Source of the DNA: Paraburkholderia caledonica NBRC 102488
Lineage (GTDB): Bacteria > Pseudomonadota > Gammaproteobacteria > Burkholderiales > Burkholderiaceae
Direction: 5' to 3'
DNA length: 64,000 nucleotides
NCBI RefSeq assembly: GCF_000685095.1
Contig: NZ_BAYE01000011.1
Span: 1 to 64,000 of the forward strand
Under the pieces are notes generated by a model. That model had not been told where the DNA came from, ran no database searches, and was given only the letters and a program-made list of their open reading frames with translations. The position numbers and the translations under genes were made by a program. Below are positions 1 through 8,656 of this stretch, one piece after another (position 1 is the first letter of the stretch; every line of letters starts with the position of its first letter).

Positions 1-1098
1 CGGAGTGTCAACGACCTTCGCGGCCGCCTTGAAGAATCGCCGCGCGAGGTCGTTCGGGCTCGCGCGCAGGCACTGTTGCAGCGTCAGAGCCTCCTGCGCC
101 GCGACCGTCATGCCCTGCCCGTATACCGGATTGAAGGAGCAAATGGCATCACCGAAAACCAGGTAGTTCCCAGGGAAGCATGTGAGCTTCTCGTACCGTC
201 GGCGCAGACTGGAGTCGTAGCGGTAGCGTCTGAAATCGGATAGCGGCTCCGCGCTTGCTACTACGTCGTGAATCTCCATGGTCGGCAGCGTCGCCAGATA
301 TGCGAGAAAACCTTGATCGTTGTCGGGTGCGTCGTCACCCAGAAAGCCGCCGGCACTGACGATCCAGCTGTCGTTCTCTTGCGCGAGCATGACGCCGTTG
401 CGCCAGTTCGGCGCATTACCGGCGACAACCATGCCGAGCTTGCCGTCAAGGTCGGTCGGCCGACGTCGATAGGTACGGGTCATGTAGCCAATGCCGACCT
501 CGACTTTCTCGTTAATGGGAGCCTGGTAGCCGAGCGCTTCAAGCCATGCCGCACTGTTTGAGCCGCGGCCGCTCGCATCGACGACAAGGTCCGCGTTGAC
601 GGTCTCTTCCAGCCTGCCCTCAACACGTATGCGCACACCCGTTACGCTCTTGCGAGCGCGATCGGTGACAAGACCCCGCACAACGCAGTTCTCTATGGCG
701 CGCACGTTCGGCAACCCTAGGAGCCGTCGGCGCAGATGGCCTTCGAGCACGGGACGGCTCGCAAGCAGGCCGATCAGGTCGCTCTTGCCATTAGCAAGCG
801 TAACGTTGCGACCTATCCAGGTCACATCGTTGGCAACATCGCCGAGCAATCCGCCGCTTTGCGCAACAACCTCGTTGTTATATCCTGGGAAGAATTCCTC
901 GAGTACGGCGCTGCCGCGCGCAAGAAGCCCATGGGTGTGGCGACCCTGCGGGACGCCCTTGCGCGGAGTGTCTGCTGCCGGAAACGCATCGCGTTCGAGC
1001 ACAGTGACGGTGGTATAGAAATCCGATAGTGCGCGTGCGGCCAGCAGCCCACCCATGCTGGCGCCTATCACGATCGCATGCTCGCCCAGGTTCTTCAT
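1..1098 (-). CDS. FAD-dependent monooxygenase/oxidoreductase (3' end cut by window edge)
   Basis: Flavoprotein of the aromatic-hydroxylase/tryptophan-halogenase-like superfamily, expected to oxidise a small organic substrate with FAD and NAD(P)H in the cytoplasm. The reading frame starts at ATG 1098 and stays open to base 1, giving 366 codons without a stop, so the C-terminus is missing. An N-terminal Rossmann FAD motif GASMGG is seen at residues 12-17 after a hydrophobic strand. The second FAD motif, GDAICSFNPVYGQGM, begins near residue 316 (Asp317). It is divergent from the BTAD-hydrolase gene, with 118 bp between the starts, which suggests shared control. The substrate cannot be told from sequence alone. 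Confidence 0.85.
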   Translation of the reverse strand, partial: MKNLGEHAIVIGASMGGLLAARALSDFYTTVTVLERDAFPAADTPRKGVPQGRHTHGLLARGSAVLEEFFPGYNNEVVAQSGGLLGDVANDVTWIGRNVTLANGKSDLIGLLASRPVLEGHLRRRLLGLPNVRAIENCVVRGLVTDRARKSVTGVRIRVEGRLEETVNADLVVDASGRGSNSAAWLEALGYQAPINEKVEVGIGYMTRTYRRRPTDLDGKLGMVVAGNAPNWRNGVMLAQENDSWIVSAGGFLGDDAPDNDQGFLAYLATLPTMEIHDVVASAEPLSDFRRYRYDSSLRRRYEKLTCFPGNYLVFGDAICSFNPVYGQGMTVAAQEALTLQQCLRASPNDLARRFFKAAAKVVDTP

Positions 1099-1216
1099 GG
1101 CAATCCTCCAGTTCAATCCGTCGCGATGAGTCCAGCGACCATCGTCTGTAGTGCATGGTAGGATCGCCTCGTCCCCTGAGCGTCCCCTGGACGCCGTCAT
1201 TGAGGGTTGCATCACG

Positions 1217-2767
1217 ATGGCTCTGTTCAGCGTGCGGACGCTTGGATTTCCGGAGATCCGTCGGGACGGCCGGCTGTGTCAGCTGGCCTTGCGCAAAGGC
1301 CTGGCCCTGCTGATCTACCTGGCCGAAGCGAAGGGCCCAGTCGGGCGCGATGCCGTCGCCACCATGTTGTGGCCGGAAAGCTGCGAAGACGTCGTGCGGG
1401 CGCGGCTGCGGCGCCTGTTGCATCGCCTCCATCTCACGCTTGGCGACAACGTTCTCACAACCGACCGGTCGACGGTTCGATGGTCATCAGCGATCGACCT
1501 GCAGTTGGATTCCCAGCTGTTCGAGCAAGCCTGCGACCGCGGCGAGTTCGAGCGGGCCTGCCGTCATTATCCCGGCGACTTTCTCGAAGGTTTTTCGCTT
1601 GGCGACTGCCCGCAGTTCGACGAGTGGGCTTTCTTTCGCCGTGAGGCCTTGCGAGGCCGGGCGATCCAGGCGCTCGAGCGGGTGGTGCACGACAAGCATG
1701 CGGCCGGCGACTACGTGGCCGCAGCCGCGCACGCCGGCCGTCTCGTTGAGCTCGATCCGCTCAGCGAAGTGTACGGCCGGCACCTCATCCGCAATCTCCA
1801 GCTCGCTGGAGATCGGGCCACGGCCGAGCGCCACTTCGAGGCCCTGATGCAGCGCCTGCGCGACGAGCTCGATGTGGCGCCCGAAACCGAGACGCGGGCG
1901 CTGCTGAACGCCGGCGCAACGTTGCTGATCGAGGACACATCGCCGACGCGCTACGTTAGTGGTGGCGACGTCCATCTCGCGTTCCAGACCTATGGTGCCG
2001 GCCGCATTGATGTTCTGGTGCTGCCCGGTTTCGTGTCCCACGTCGAACGGGTCTGGGAGGAGCCCCGGTGCCGGGCGTTCCTGTCCGCGCTCAATGAGAT
2101 GGGCCGTCTTGTCCTGCTCGATCGTCGCGGCATCGGGCTTTCCGACCGGGTGGGGTTCAATCCCAGCGTCGACGCGACCGCGCAGGACATCGGCACAGTG
2201 CTTGACGCCGCTGGCAGCCGCCGGATCGTGCTGTTCGGCGCGTCCGAGGGCGGACCGGCATGCATCAAATTTGCCGCTGATCAGCCCGACCGTGTCGCCG
2301 GCCTCATTCTCTTCGGCTCGTTGGCGAAGGGGAGCGCGGCACCCGACTATCCGCACGCGCTGCAGGCAAGCCAGTACGACACGTGGCTGCGGCAGCTCGT
2401 CTCCGCTTGGGGCGGCCCTGCCGGTATCGAAACATTCGCGCCGAGCCTCGCCTGCGATCCGCAGGCGAGAGCCTGGTGGGCAGGCTTGCTGCGGGCCGCG
2501 TCGAGCCCGGGAGCCATCAAGGGCGTGCTCGAGGCGTTGCGCGATATGGATGTGCGGGACCTTTTGGGTCGAATTTCCGCACCCACCCTAGTGCTCCACC
2601 GTCACGGCGACCGCGCCGTTCGCATCGGCGCCGGCGGGCATCTCGCCAGCCACATCGCGCAGGCGCGATTCGTCGAGCTCGACGGTGCCGATCACTGGGT
2701 CTTCGCGGGCGATCAACAATCCGTCTTGGCCAGCATCAAACAGTTTGTCAGCAGTCTTGCGACGTGA
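1217..2767 (+). CDS. BTAD-domain regulator fused to alpha/beta hydrolase
   Basis: A 516-residue two-part protein. Residues about 1-95 resemble the winged-helix start of SARP-like regulators. Residues about 100-235 form a helical BTAD (bacterial transcriptional activation) domain. From about 250 the chain is an alpha/beta hydrolase with nucleophile elbow GASEGG (Ser343) and a late His in GADHW (His493). I chose ATG 1217 over the in-frame ATG 1151 because the conserved domain begins immediately after it and a GAGGG stretch lies upstream. Such fusions are known in signalling proteins where the hydrolase may act as a sensor or enzyme. It is divergent from the FAD monooxygenase, so it is a plausible regulator of that gene. 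Whether the hydrolase part is active is unknown. Confidence 0.8.
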   Translation: MALFSVRTLGFPEIRRDGRLCQLALRKGLALLIYLAEAKGPVGRDAVATMLWPESCEDVVRARLRRLLHRLHLTLGDNVLTTDRSTVRWSSAIDLQLDSQLFEQACDRGEFERACRHYPGDFLEGFSLGDCPQFDEWAFFRREALRGRAIQALERVVHDKHAAGDYVAAAAHAGRLVELDPLSEVYGRHLIRNLQLAGDRATAERHFEALMQRLRDELDVAPETETRALLNAGATLLIEDTSPTRYVSGGDVHLAFQTYGAGRIDVLVLPGFVSHVERVWEEPRCRAFLSALNEMGRLVLLDRRGIGLSDRVGFNPSVDATAQDIGTVLDAAGSRRIVLFGASEGGPACIKFAADQPDRVAGLILFGSLAKGSAAPDYPHALQASQYDTWLRQLVSAWGGPAGIETFAPSLACDPQARAWWAGLLRAASSPGAIKGVLEALRDMDVRDLLGRISAPTLVLHRHGDRAVRIGAGGHLASHIAQARFVELDGADHWVFAGDQQSVLASIKQFVSSLAT

Positions 2768-3080
2768 CCGCGACCGAAAGACGCAGGCCAAGATCGCAGC
2801 TCGGGCGAAGTGCGATTCACAGGAAATCTACTATGCAGTGCCGCCGAATCGCTATCCGGCGGTGTATCCCCTCGAATGCCGTGACAACCGCGCGTTGAAT
2901 GTCCGTCCTAAAAGGCACAGCGGTCGGACGAACGTGGCTAAAATCAGATGATTGAATGTCTCTTGATGGTCGGTCGAGCCGGGCCCTCGGCGAGCGCGCT
3001 AAATCGACCCGTTCCCGACATTGCGAGTTGGCGGTTGAACGGCCGCTTTCGAGTGCACCGCCGCCGTCTTAACCAGGCAT
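2768..3080. other. Intergenic region, no gene seen
   Basis: Between the BTAD-hydrolase stop and the end of the 180-residue orphan gene I see no convincing coding frame, RNA or repeat. GC content begins to fall here. Confidence 0.5.
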
Positions 3081-3623
3081 CTACCTCGACAGTGACAGAA
3101 GATACTCGGCTCGCCCTGCGTCATCTGTCCACGCGTCTGTCACTGCCTTGTCGGTCCACTCTTCGCGCTGACTGTTCCGCTTCATTAACGTCCTGACTCC
3201 TGACATGTCTTCGATCCAAGGCGTGGTTTCCAACTGAATTCGAGTGACACTCCAGTCTACGAAAAGGTCCGGCATTCCTTGTATCCGATGCAGACGCTCT
3301 TTGTAAAAGAATGGGTCAATACCGAGCCATATTTCCCCCTGTACCCACTGTCCAACCTTTGCAAACCTCGGTGGTCTAGATTCGCAAAAGACCTTGACCC
3401 CGAAGTCAATCACCCAGACTTCAGGAGTCGAGAATATTATTTTCGCCACAACGTCGTACAGGGAAGTGCCCTTGTTCTGGCACCGCATCGCACGCTTGTC
3501 AGAAGGAGTCAATGTCGAACCATTGAACTCAAGCGCAAGTTTGTACGGCTCACCGCATCTGAATTCGTCATAGTTCCCATCCTGAATAATCCACGCATTG
3601 AGTCCAACAATCAGCTCATCCAT
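3081..3623 (-). CDS. Orphan hypothetical protein (180 aa)
   Basis: I do not recognise this protein. It encodes 180 residues rich in Trp, Asp and Glu, with no signal peptide or membrane segment, so it is probably a soluble cytoplasmic protein. Its composition (mixed beta, several acidic patches) recalls immunity or contact-dependent-inhibition accessory proteins, but no motif proves that. The gene sits alone in a stretch clearly richer in A and T than its neighbours, which suggests acquisition by transfer. No good Shine-Dalgarno sequence precedes ATG 3623, so the start is uncertain. Even length, balanced amino-acid use and lack of low-complexity sequence argue for a real gene. Confidence 0.55.
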   Translation of the reverse strand: MDELIVGLNAWIIQDGNYDEFRCGEPYKLALEFNGSTLTPSDKRAMRCQNKGTSLYDVVAKIIFSTPEVWVIDFGVKVFCESRPPRFAKVGQWVQGEIWLGIDPFFYKERLHRIQGMPDLFVDWSVTRIQLETTPWIEDMSGVRTLMKRNSQREEWTDKAVTDAWTDDAGRAEYLLSLSR

Positions 3624-4219
3624 TTCAAGGTAGCGACAAACTGGATTCGGTCATTGTATCTGTATAGAACTAACAACGACAGTCGACTCTGGCCGCTTTC
3701 GGCCGATTATCGGACGCCACAGTTAATGGACCTTTTGCTTGACTGCTGACCTCACGTTTCAAATTCTGGCTAACTACCCGTCATGCAACCTTTCGAGACG
3801 CCTAGACGCGACCGAACGCTCAGGTTTTGCTTTAACCCTTTAATTCCTCGCAGACTGGCTCACGAAAATTCAAGTACTTAGCCAGCCATCGAAAATGAAT
3901 TCACTTTCTCATTGATTTCTGCAAATGACGCTCACTTTCTAGTTTAACGATCCGCGCAAACGCTCAACATCGCCCCTAAGTTACCGTTCAGTTATTCCTT
4001 TAAGTATTCCCGGCTTTTGCTTTAATCGACAGGTGAGCGACGAGTTGAGCAATAAATGACTGAACACGATAGTTTTTGCTTGAACGAAATGAATGGCCAA
4101 CTATTGCTTCAATGGTTCGCGGTGCCAAGCTGGTTCGGTCACCGCTTGGCGCGAATCCTCTTATAAAGCTAAATCTGAACTGGGTATCTGCTCGGTGCTC
4201 GGCAGGAGGCTAAGATGAA
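3624..4219. other. AT-rich intergenic island
   Basis: About 600 bases without a convincing gene. Base composition is much lower in GC than the rest of the window. It holds four near-copies of a TTTTGCTT motif and ends in an orphan ribosome-binding site. Confidence 0.5.
3733..4084 (+). repeat. Dispersed short repeat TTTTGCTTKAA (four copies)
   Basis: Near-identical 11-mers occur at 3733-3743 (TTTTGCTTGAC), 3825-3835 (TTTTGCTTTAA), 4015-4025 (TTTTGCTTTAA) and 4074-4084 (TTTTGCTTGAA), all in the same orientation. Spacings are irregular (92, 190 and 59 bases), so this is not a tandem array. It could be binding sites or chance in AT-rich DNA. Confidence 0.35.
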
Positions 4220-4223
4220 CTAG
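4204..4223 (+). other. Strong ribosome-binding site with start-stop mini-ORF
   Basis: AGGAGG at 4204-4209 is followed at ideal spacing by ATG AAC TAG (4215-4223), a two-codon frame. It may be the scar of a gene whose body was deleted, or a minimal ORF. It overlaps the 3' end of the opposing peroxidase gene. Confidence 0.35.
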
Positions 4224-5179
4224 CCGCCCGCCAGCTTGGCCAACATCGATCGGGAGGGAGCAAAGAAGGTCGTACCGGTATGTGCCGTGGAGAAGTCCAG
4301 AAGCCTGTCATAAGCGCCCGCCGGTTCGCCAACGAACATCCGCTCCAGCATCTTCTCGATCACCCACAAATGCCGGGTGTATCCGATAAAGTAGGTACCG
4401 AACTCGCCGTGGCCGGCGCGACCGAAAGGCATGTTGTCGCGCAAGATATCGTGCTCGTTGCCATCCTCATCGACGATGGTAGCCAGCGTCTTGTGCGACT
4501 TGCGTGGGGCATCGTCGTCATCGAGTTCGATATTGTCGATCTTGGTTCGGCCGACAATTTTCTCCTGCACGGCGGTCGAGGTTTCGCCCCAAGCCGCAAG
4601 ATCGTGCAGATATTTCTGCACCACGACGTAGCTACCGCCAATAAAGTCGGAATCCTCGTCGCCGACGAGCGCGGACTGACCGATCTCGTGTCCGACCGGG
4701 TTGGCAGTGCCGTCAACGAAGCCAAGCAGGTCACGAGCATCGAAATATCTGAAACCCGAAACCTCGTCGATCATCGTCACCGCCGACCCGAGGGTCCGCA
4801 GCAGGATTCGCTCGAACTCAAAGCAGAAATCTGGCCGTTCGGCACGAATGTGAAAGAGGAGATCGCCTGGCGTAGCCGGCGCCTTGTGCCGCACCCCTTC
4901 AATCTCGGCGAACGGCTTCAGTTCGCGAGGCTTGTTGGGCGCACCCATGCGATCCCACAGTTGGCTACCGATCCCGGCGATGCAGGACAGCCGGGCGGAG
5001 AGGTCGCGAAATCCTACGGATTTCACGAGGTCGTCAATCCCACCGAGCAGATCGCGAACCTTGGCGAGGGCGTCGCCCCCCTCGTTCACGCCGACCACAA
5101 GAAAGATCGCGGCCTGTGAAAGCGGCGCCTCGATACTTTGAGCGTCAATCGGCACCCGATCCCAAGCATGTCCTGTCAT
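4220..5179 (-). CDS. Dyp-type haem peroxidase (YfeX-like)
   Basis: Dye-decolourising peroxidase of 319 residues, using hydrogen peroxide and a b-type haem to oxidise dyes, phenolics or porphyrinogens. The signature GFVDGTANP places the distal aspartate at Asp156. The proximal haem-ligand histidine is probably His243, in a segment followed by ILRDNMPFG, and the IGYTR segment supplies the conserved arginine. There is no signal peptide, as in class B/P members such as YfeX and DypB. I prefer ATG 5179 over the GTG two codons upstream because GGAG sits five bases before it. The gene stands alone. No encapsulin gene is adjacent. Confidence 0.9.
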   Translation of the reverse strand: MTGHAWDRVPIDAQSIEAPLSQAAIFLVVGVNEGGDALAKVRDLLGGIDDLVKSVGFRDLSARLSCIAGIGSQLWDRMGAPNKPRELKPFAEIEGVRHKAPATPGDLLFHIRAERPDFCFEFERILLRTLGSAVTMIDEVSGFRYFDARDLLGFVDGTANPVGHEIGQSALVGDEDSDFIGGSYVVVQKYLHDLAAWGETSTAVQEKIVGRTKIDNIELDDDDAPRKSHKTLATIVDEDGNEHDILRDNMPFGRAGHGEFGTYFIGYTRHLWVIEKMLERMFVGEPAGAYDRLLDFSTAHTGTTFFAPSRSMLAKLAGG

Positions 5180-5621
5180 ATCCACTCCGTCGTTGTGACA
5201 CGGCTGTCGTGTCCATCACGGACCGCGCGTTTAAACCTCTACCCCAGGAAGCAGACCAGCGTCATCGACCGGGAAGGTTCTATCGCTGAAGGCGATCAGT
5301 TCGAAACCGCATCCCCCGACGCGCGGAACGGTGACACCTCAATGCCAGTTTCCCGCTTGCTCGAAAACATGCAATCCGGGAACGGCAGTGTGACCTGAGT
5401 CCAGGACTGTAGCCATGGCGCATTCTTCCTTCTGAGCGAGCGCAAGCGCGGCGACGTTAGTTTTCCAGTCTAACTGTACTTGGATGCGTCGCAATATTGG
5501 CCGTTGTAAAAATATCAAATCTTTGCCTGGCACAGTTTTGAAAGATATCCGGCCACCGCTCAGTGTGCGACCATCAAATGACCAGCTGTTTTTGAACACA
5601 GAATGATGAACCGGGGGCTCC
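5180..5621. other. Intergenic region, no gene seen
   Basis: About 440 bases between the peroxidase start and the DUF1488-like gene. A minus-strand frame covers part of it but has unconvincing composition. It presumably contains the promoters of both flanking genes. Confidence 0.4.
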
Positions 5622-5945
5622 ATGAGCAGCCATGCGCTCGTTTGGGCGGGGGTGCCGCATAACAGCGATGGCATCGTATTTCAGGTCCGTGTGGTCCGGG
5701 GACTTCAGCGTTTCTATGTGTCGCGCCGCGTGCTCGAGAATGTATTCGACCTCGAACCAGGCGCGTCTGACGCAAGACAGCTTGAACTCTTCTACACGTC
5801 TTTGAAGCGTATCCTGGGTCGGGCCAAAAGCAAGCGGCCGGTTGCCGGTTCAGACACGGTTGCACTCCAGTCAACTGACTTCATCGCATCGAGCAAAAAC
5901 GAAAAACGATCGAGTCTTCATGCACTGGCGGAAGGAGGAGCATAA
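5622..5945 (+). CDS. Small DUF1488-like protein
   Basis: A 107-residue protein. Its first half resembles the small DUF1488 family: beta strands followed by a helix with the pattern FYVSRRVLENVF, an acidic stretch and a second helix. The function of that family is unknown. The start ATG 5622 is preceded by GGGGG. The last 30 residues are polar and possibly disordered. There is no operon partner, since the next gene is on the other strand. The family assignment rests on pattern memory and is moderate. The coding call is supported by codon use and helix periodicity. Confidence 0.55.
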   Translation: MSSHALVWAGVPHNSDGIVFQVRVVRGLQRFYVSRRVLENVFDLEPGASDARQLELFYTSLKRILGRAKSKRPVAGSDTVALQSTDFIASSKNEKRSSLHALAEGGA

Positions 5946-6206
5946 ACATCGCCGTGGGCAACCCGTTTTGCGGCTATGTCGTTCAAGTGTCCTACTGGAC
6001 TTCAGCGTTGCGGAATCTGAAGTTAAGAGCCCGGGACTGATGGCCAAATGGTTGGTGCGGCGAATCGAATTCAGAAACAGACTCGCGCGGATGTTCCGGT
6101 CAGCTTGGACAGCGCCGGATGCGCGGCCTGGCTGCAATGGGAGAACGATCCTTGGACGAGGCTTCCAGACGACGTTGGTTGCGTGCTATCCACCTTGAAA
6201 ACCGCG

Positions 6207-6575
6207 CTACTTCCTGCGCTGTTGGCTCATAAGTTTCACGATGTCGGTTGTCGGCCCGCTCGTTATGAGGCGAGGGATGTCATCCAGGTGCACCCAGCGA
6301 CAACGGGATATTTCGTTACTGGGGCGAGCCTTGGCGCGATTCGAGATTTCGCAGGAGAACACGTGATGGTGCTTCTGCTTGCCACGGAAGTCGAAAAGAT
6401 GTTTGGCTGACTTGCCTGTAAGCCGCGTTTCGTCCTTGAGTTCTCGGAGCGCGGCGTCCGAACGATGTTCTCCACGCTTGAGGATTCCGCCCGGCAATGC
6501 CCACCTTGATTCACTGCGTGCGACCAGGAGGATTCGCTTGCCTCTGCGGCAGACCACGGTAGCGCGTTTCTTCAA
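6207..6575 (-). CDS. NUDIX hydrolase
   Basis: Nudix-superfamily pyrophosphohydrolase of 122 residues, expected to hydrolyse a nucleoside diphosphate linked to another group. The Nudix box follows the pattern G30-x5-E36-x7-R44-E45-L46-K47-D48-E49. One glutamate of the usual REUXEE is Asp (RELKDE), and the glycine after it is Arg, a slightly degenerate box. I choose the TTG at 6575 because GGGAG lies six bases upstream and family members typically begin KKRATVV. A longer frame to GTG 6707 exists but adds a low-quality 44-residue extension. The gene is monocistronic, and its substrate cannot be predicted. Confidence 0.75.
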   Translation of the reverse strand: MKKRATVVCRRGKRILLVARSESRWALPGGILKRGEHRSDAALRELKDETRLTGKSAKHLFDFRGKQKHHHVFSCEISNRAKARPSNEISRCRWVHLDDIPRLITSGPTTDIVKLMSQQRRK

Positions 6576-6719
6576 AACAAACTCCCACGTATGTCCTGGC
6601 AATTTTGGAGGCGCGCTCGATGCGCGAGCATATGACCTAGCCCGGCATGCTAATCCAAATAGCGGAAGCACGACGACGTCGCGAGCTGCGGGCGGCGTAT
6701 GCGCCACACCTTAAAGGGA

Positions 6720-6944
6720 TGTCATCAAGAGGTCACGAAGATCACCGGCGCTAGCAGATGAGTATGGTAAGGTCCGGGCAAAGTACTTTATCCAACTCGA
6801 GGCCGAAATGGATATGGACGGTGACTGGCCCTTGCCGCGGCGAAACAACCGCTTCAAAGTTGACCGGCAGCGGCCCGGTTCATCGCTCTCAAGAACGAGC
6901 TCTATCGCCAGTACGTTCGCATCATTGGCGACGCCCGGTGGTAG
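6720..6944 (+). pseudogene. Frameshifted small-gene remnant
   Basis: One frame reads like protein from about 6720 to 6875 (ending with segments such as AKYFIQLEAEMDMDGDW and PRRNNRFK). The coding character then moves to another frame, FIALKNELYRQYVRIIGDARW, which stops with TAG at 6942. A stop in the second frame just upstream of the switch shows that no single frame spans both. This suggests one frameshift in a short gene of unknown function. The rest of 6576-7181 shows nothing else I can support. Confidence 0.35.
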
Positions 6945-7181
6945 CCGAGGCTGTGCAAAGGGCGAGAGAAGCCCCACTCCGTTGGCTGTTGCATGTGCGA
7001 AAGCGCCGCGCACCAAGTTGCGAACCTCAACGGGGACCGAAAATGAGTATGGCTGCGCAAGTGCTTGGAATCGCCATCGTTGCAGCGTTTCTCCTGCTGA
7101 TACGGTGCGACCTGAGAGCGCGCAATGTGTGTCGGCTCGCACGTCGCTCAGGTCATTTCGTATCGGCCGACTCACACGACA

Positions 7182-8087
7182 CTAACTTCTACTCGAAAAC
7201 AGGTTGGCCACAACGGAGCGCAACCAGCGATTGCCCGCCTCGTGATGGTACTTCGCATGCCAATGCTGCCGCACCGCAAATTTATCGACCTGGAACGGAC
7301 AGGAATGGACCGCAATGTCGTTCACCCTCGCCAATGTCTCCCCGATGTTTCGCGGCAACGTGGCGATTAAATCGGTCGACTTGATGATTGAGCCCAGCCC
7401 GAGCATGCCCGGAAGCTCGAGTACAACATCGCGCTCTATGTTCTCGCGCAACAGCGCCTGCTCCAGCAATTGTGCGCCCGTCCCAGCGGCAATGATCACG
7501 TGCCCCTCGCGACAGTACTGCTTCATGCTGAGCCTGGTGCGCACACGCGGATGGTCAGGATTGGCAAGACAGACCCAATCCTGCATATAGAGCTGTTGCT
7601 GATACATGCCGCTGCCGAGCCACGGTATATGCCCGATCGCCAGATCGGCCTCGCCGGATTCGAGCGCGCGCTCCGTGTTTCCATCGATTCTCGCGGCTTC
7701 CAGCCGAATGCCCGGCGCGTGGGCGCGCACGTGTGCCAGCATCCTGGGAAGCAGCGTGATGTGACTTGCATCGGTCATGCAGATGCGGAATCGGCGCTTT
7801 GCCGTGTTCGGATCAAACGATATCTCCCACGCCGAAAACCGGCGAAGCGACTCTAGGATCTGCCTGCACGGTCCGATCAGCGCATCCGCCTGCGGCGTCG
7901 GCGTCATCCCGCCTGGTGTACGGACGAACAGCGGGTCCTGCAGGTGTTCCCGTAGACGCCCCAGCCAGATGCTGACCGTGGGCTGACTCTGCCCAAGTTG
8001 CTCGGCAGCGCGCGTGACGCTACGCACGTCGTACAGCAGGTCGAAGAGCTGCAGCAGCTTGAGGTCAGGTAGCTCGGAAGTATTCAT
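7182..8087 (-). CDS. LysR-family transcriptional regulator
   Basis: LysR-type regulator of 301 residues. The N-terminal helix-turn-helix covers residues about 8-65, including SVTRAAEQLGQSQPTVS, and the rest is the substrate-binding effector domain. It is the last gene of the minus-strand catabolic cluster, 113 bp downstream of aroQ. The sequence upstream of its start (8104-8128) carries a GCAATG-N13-CATTGC dyad that is repeated with the same spacing before the first operon gene at 13782-13806. This strongly suggests that it controls itself and the operon. The inducer is probably a pathway intermediate. There is no sign of truncation. Confidence 0.9.
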   Translation of the reverse strand: MNTSELPDLKLLQLFDLLYDVRSVTRAAEQLGQSQPTVSIWLGRLREHLQDPLFVRTPGGMTPTPQADALIGPCRQILESLRRFSAWEISFDPNTAKRRFRICMTDASHITLLPRMLAHVRAHAPGIRLEAARIDGNTERALESGEADLAIGHIPWLGSGMYQQQLYMQDWVCLANPDHPRVRTRLSMKQYCREGHVIIAAGTGAQLLEQALLRENIERDVVLELPGMLGLGSIIKSTDLIATLPRNIGETLARVNDIAVHSCPFQVDKFAVRQHWHAKYHHEAGNRWLRSVVANLFSSRS

Positions 8088-8103
8088 GACGATATTGTCG
8101 AAG

Positions 8104-8128
8104 GCAATGTCGCCATTGTATTCATTGC
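8104..8128. promoter_or_regulatory. Putative LysR operator GCAATG-N13-CATTGC (autoregulatory copy)
   Basis: Perfect 6-bp arms, GCAATG at 8104-8109 and CATTGC at 8123-8128, separated by 13 bases, lying 17-41 bases upstream of the LysR start. An extra CATTG lies inside. The same arms and spacing recur at 13782-13806. Confidence 0.6.
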
Positions 8129-8200
8129 GTTGCGCAGGGGCGCATCCCCGTGTCTTGCGCGCGGCGTTTGCACCCCGCGCCTCGCCCGACGCATCAGATA

Positions 8201-8638
8201 TCAGGCAGCAGCCGACACTGCCGCCCGCAGTCCGAGCGAGTAGCTATCGATACCAAAGCCGCAAATCTGTCCCTTCACGATTTCGGCGAACACCGAATGA
8301 TGGCGAAAGGCTTCGCGCGCGTGAAGGTTGGACATATGAATCTCCACGATGGGTACGGTCAGGATGGCGAGCGCGTCCCGAATGCCATAGCTATAGTGCG
8401 TCCATGCGCCCGCATTGATCAGCACGCCATCGACTTCATCGACGAAAGCCTGATGGATCCGCGCACACATGTCTCCTTCGCTGTTTGTCTGGTAGCTCTC
8501 CACCATCACGCCAAGCTCCGTGGCCAGCGCCTGAAGTTGAGCATCGATATCGGCAAGCGTGGCAGTTCCATATTGAACCGGATCGCGCTTGCCGAACATG
8601 TTGTGGTTGATGCCGTGCAGCATGAGGAAAGTTTTCAT
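8201..8638 (-). CDS. aroQ: Type II 3-dehydroquinate dehydratase
   Basis: Small (145-residue) class II dehydroquinase, interconverting 3-dehydroquinate and 3-dehydroshikimate. Catalytic residues are present: Arg18 and Tyr23 in GKRDPVQYG, Asn75 and His81 in NAGAWTHYS, and His101 in VEIHMSNLHAR. The usual N-terminal LNGPNLNLLG is replaced by LHGINHNMFG, and QTNHEG by QTNSEG. It is thus a divergent copy, more likely catabolic than the housekeeping biosynthetic enzyme. It lies 18 bp downstream of the Gfo/Idh gene in the same direction. Context (AroE, CoA-transferase, MaoC) suggests a quinate/shikimate-like or unrelated cyclic substrate. Confidence 0.9.
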   Translation of the reverse strand: MKTFLMLHGINHNMFGKRDPVQYGTATLADIDAQLQALATELGVMVESYQTNSEGDMCARIHQAFVDEVDGVLINAGAWTHYSYGIRDALAILTVPIVEIHMSNLHAREAFRHHSVFAEIVKGQICGFGIDSYSLGLRAAVSAAA

Positions 8639-8656
8639 GAGTTATCCATACGATGT

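Noticed and set aside
5339..5674. 111-codon minus-strand frame overlapping the DUF1488-like gene
   Set aside because: Poor composition and overlap with a better plus-strand gene.
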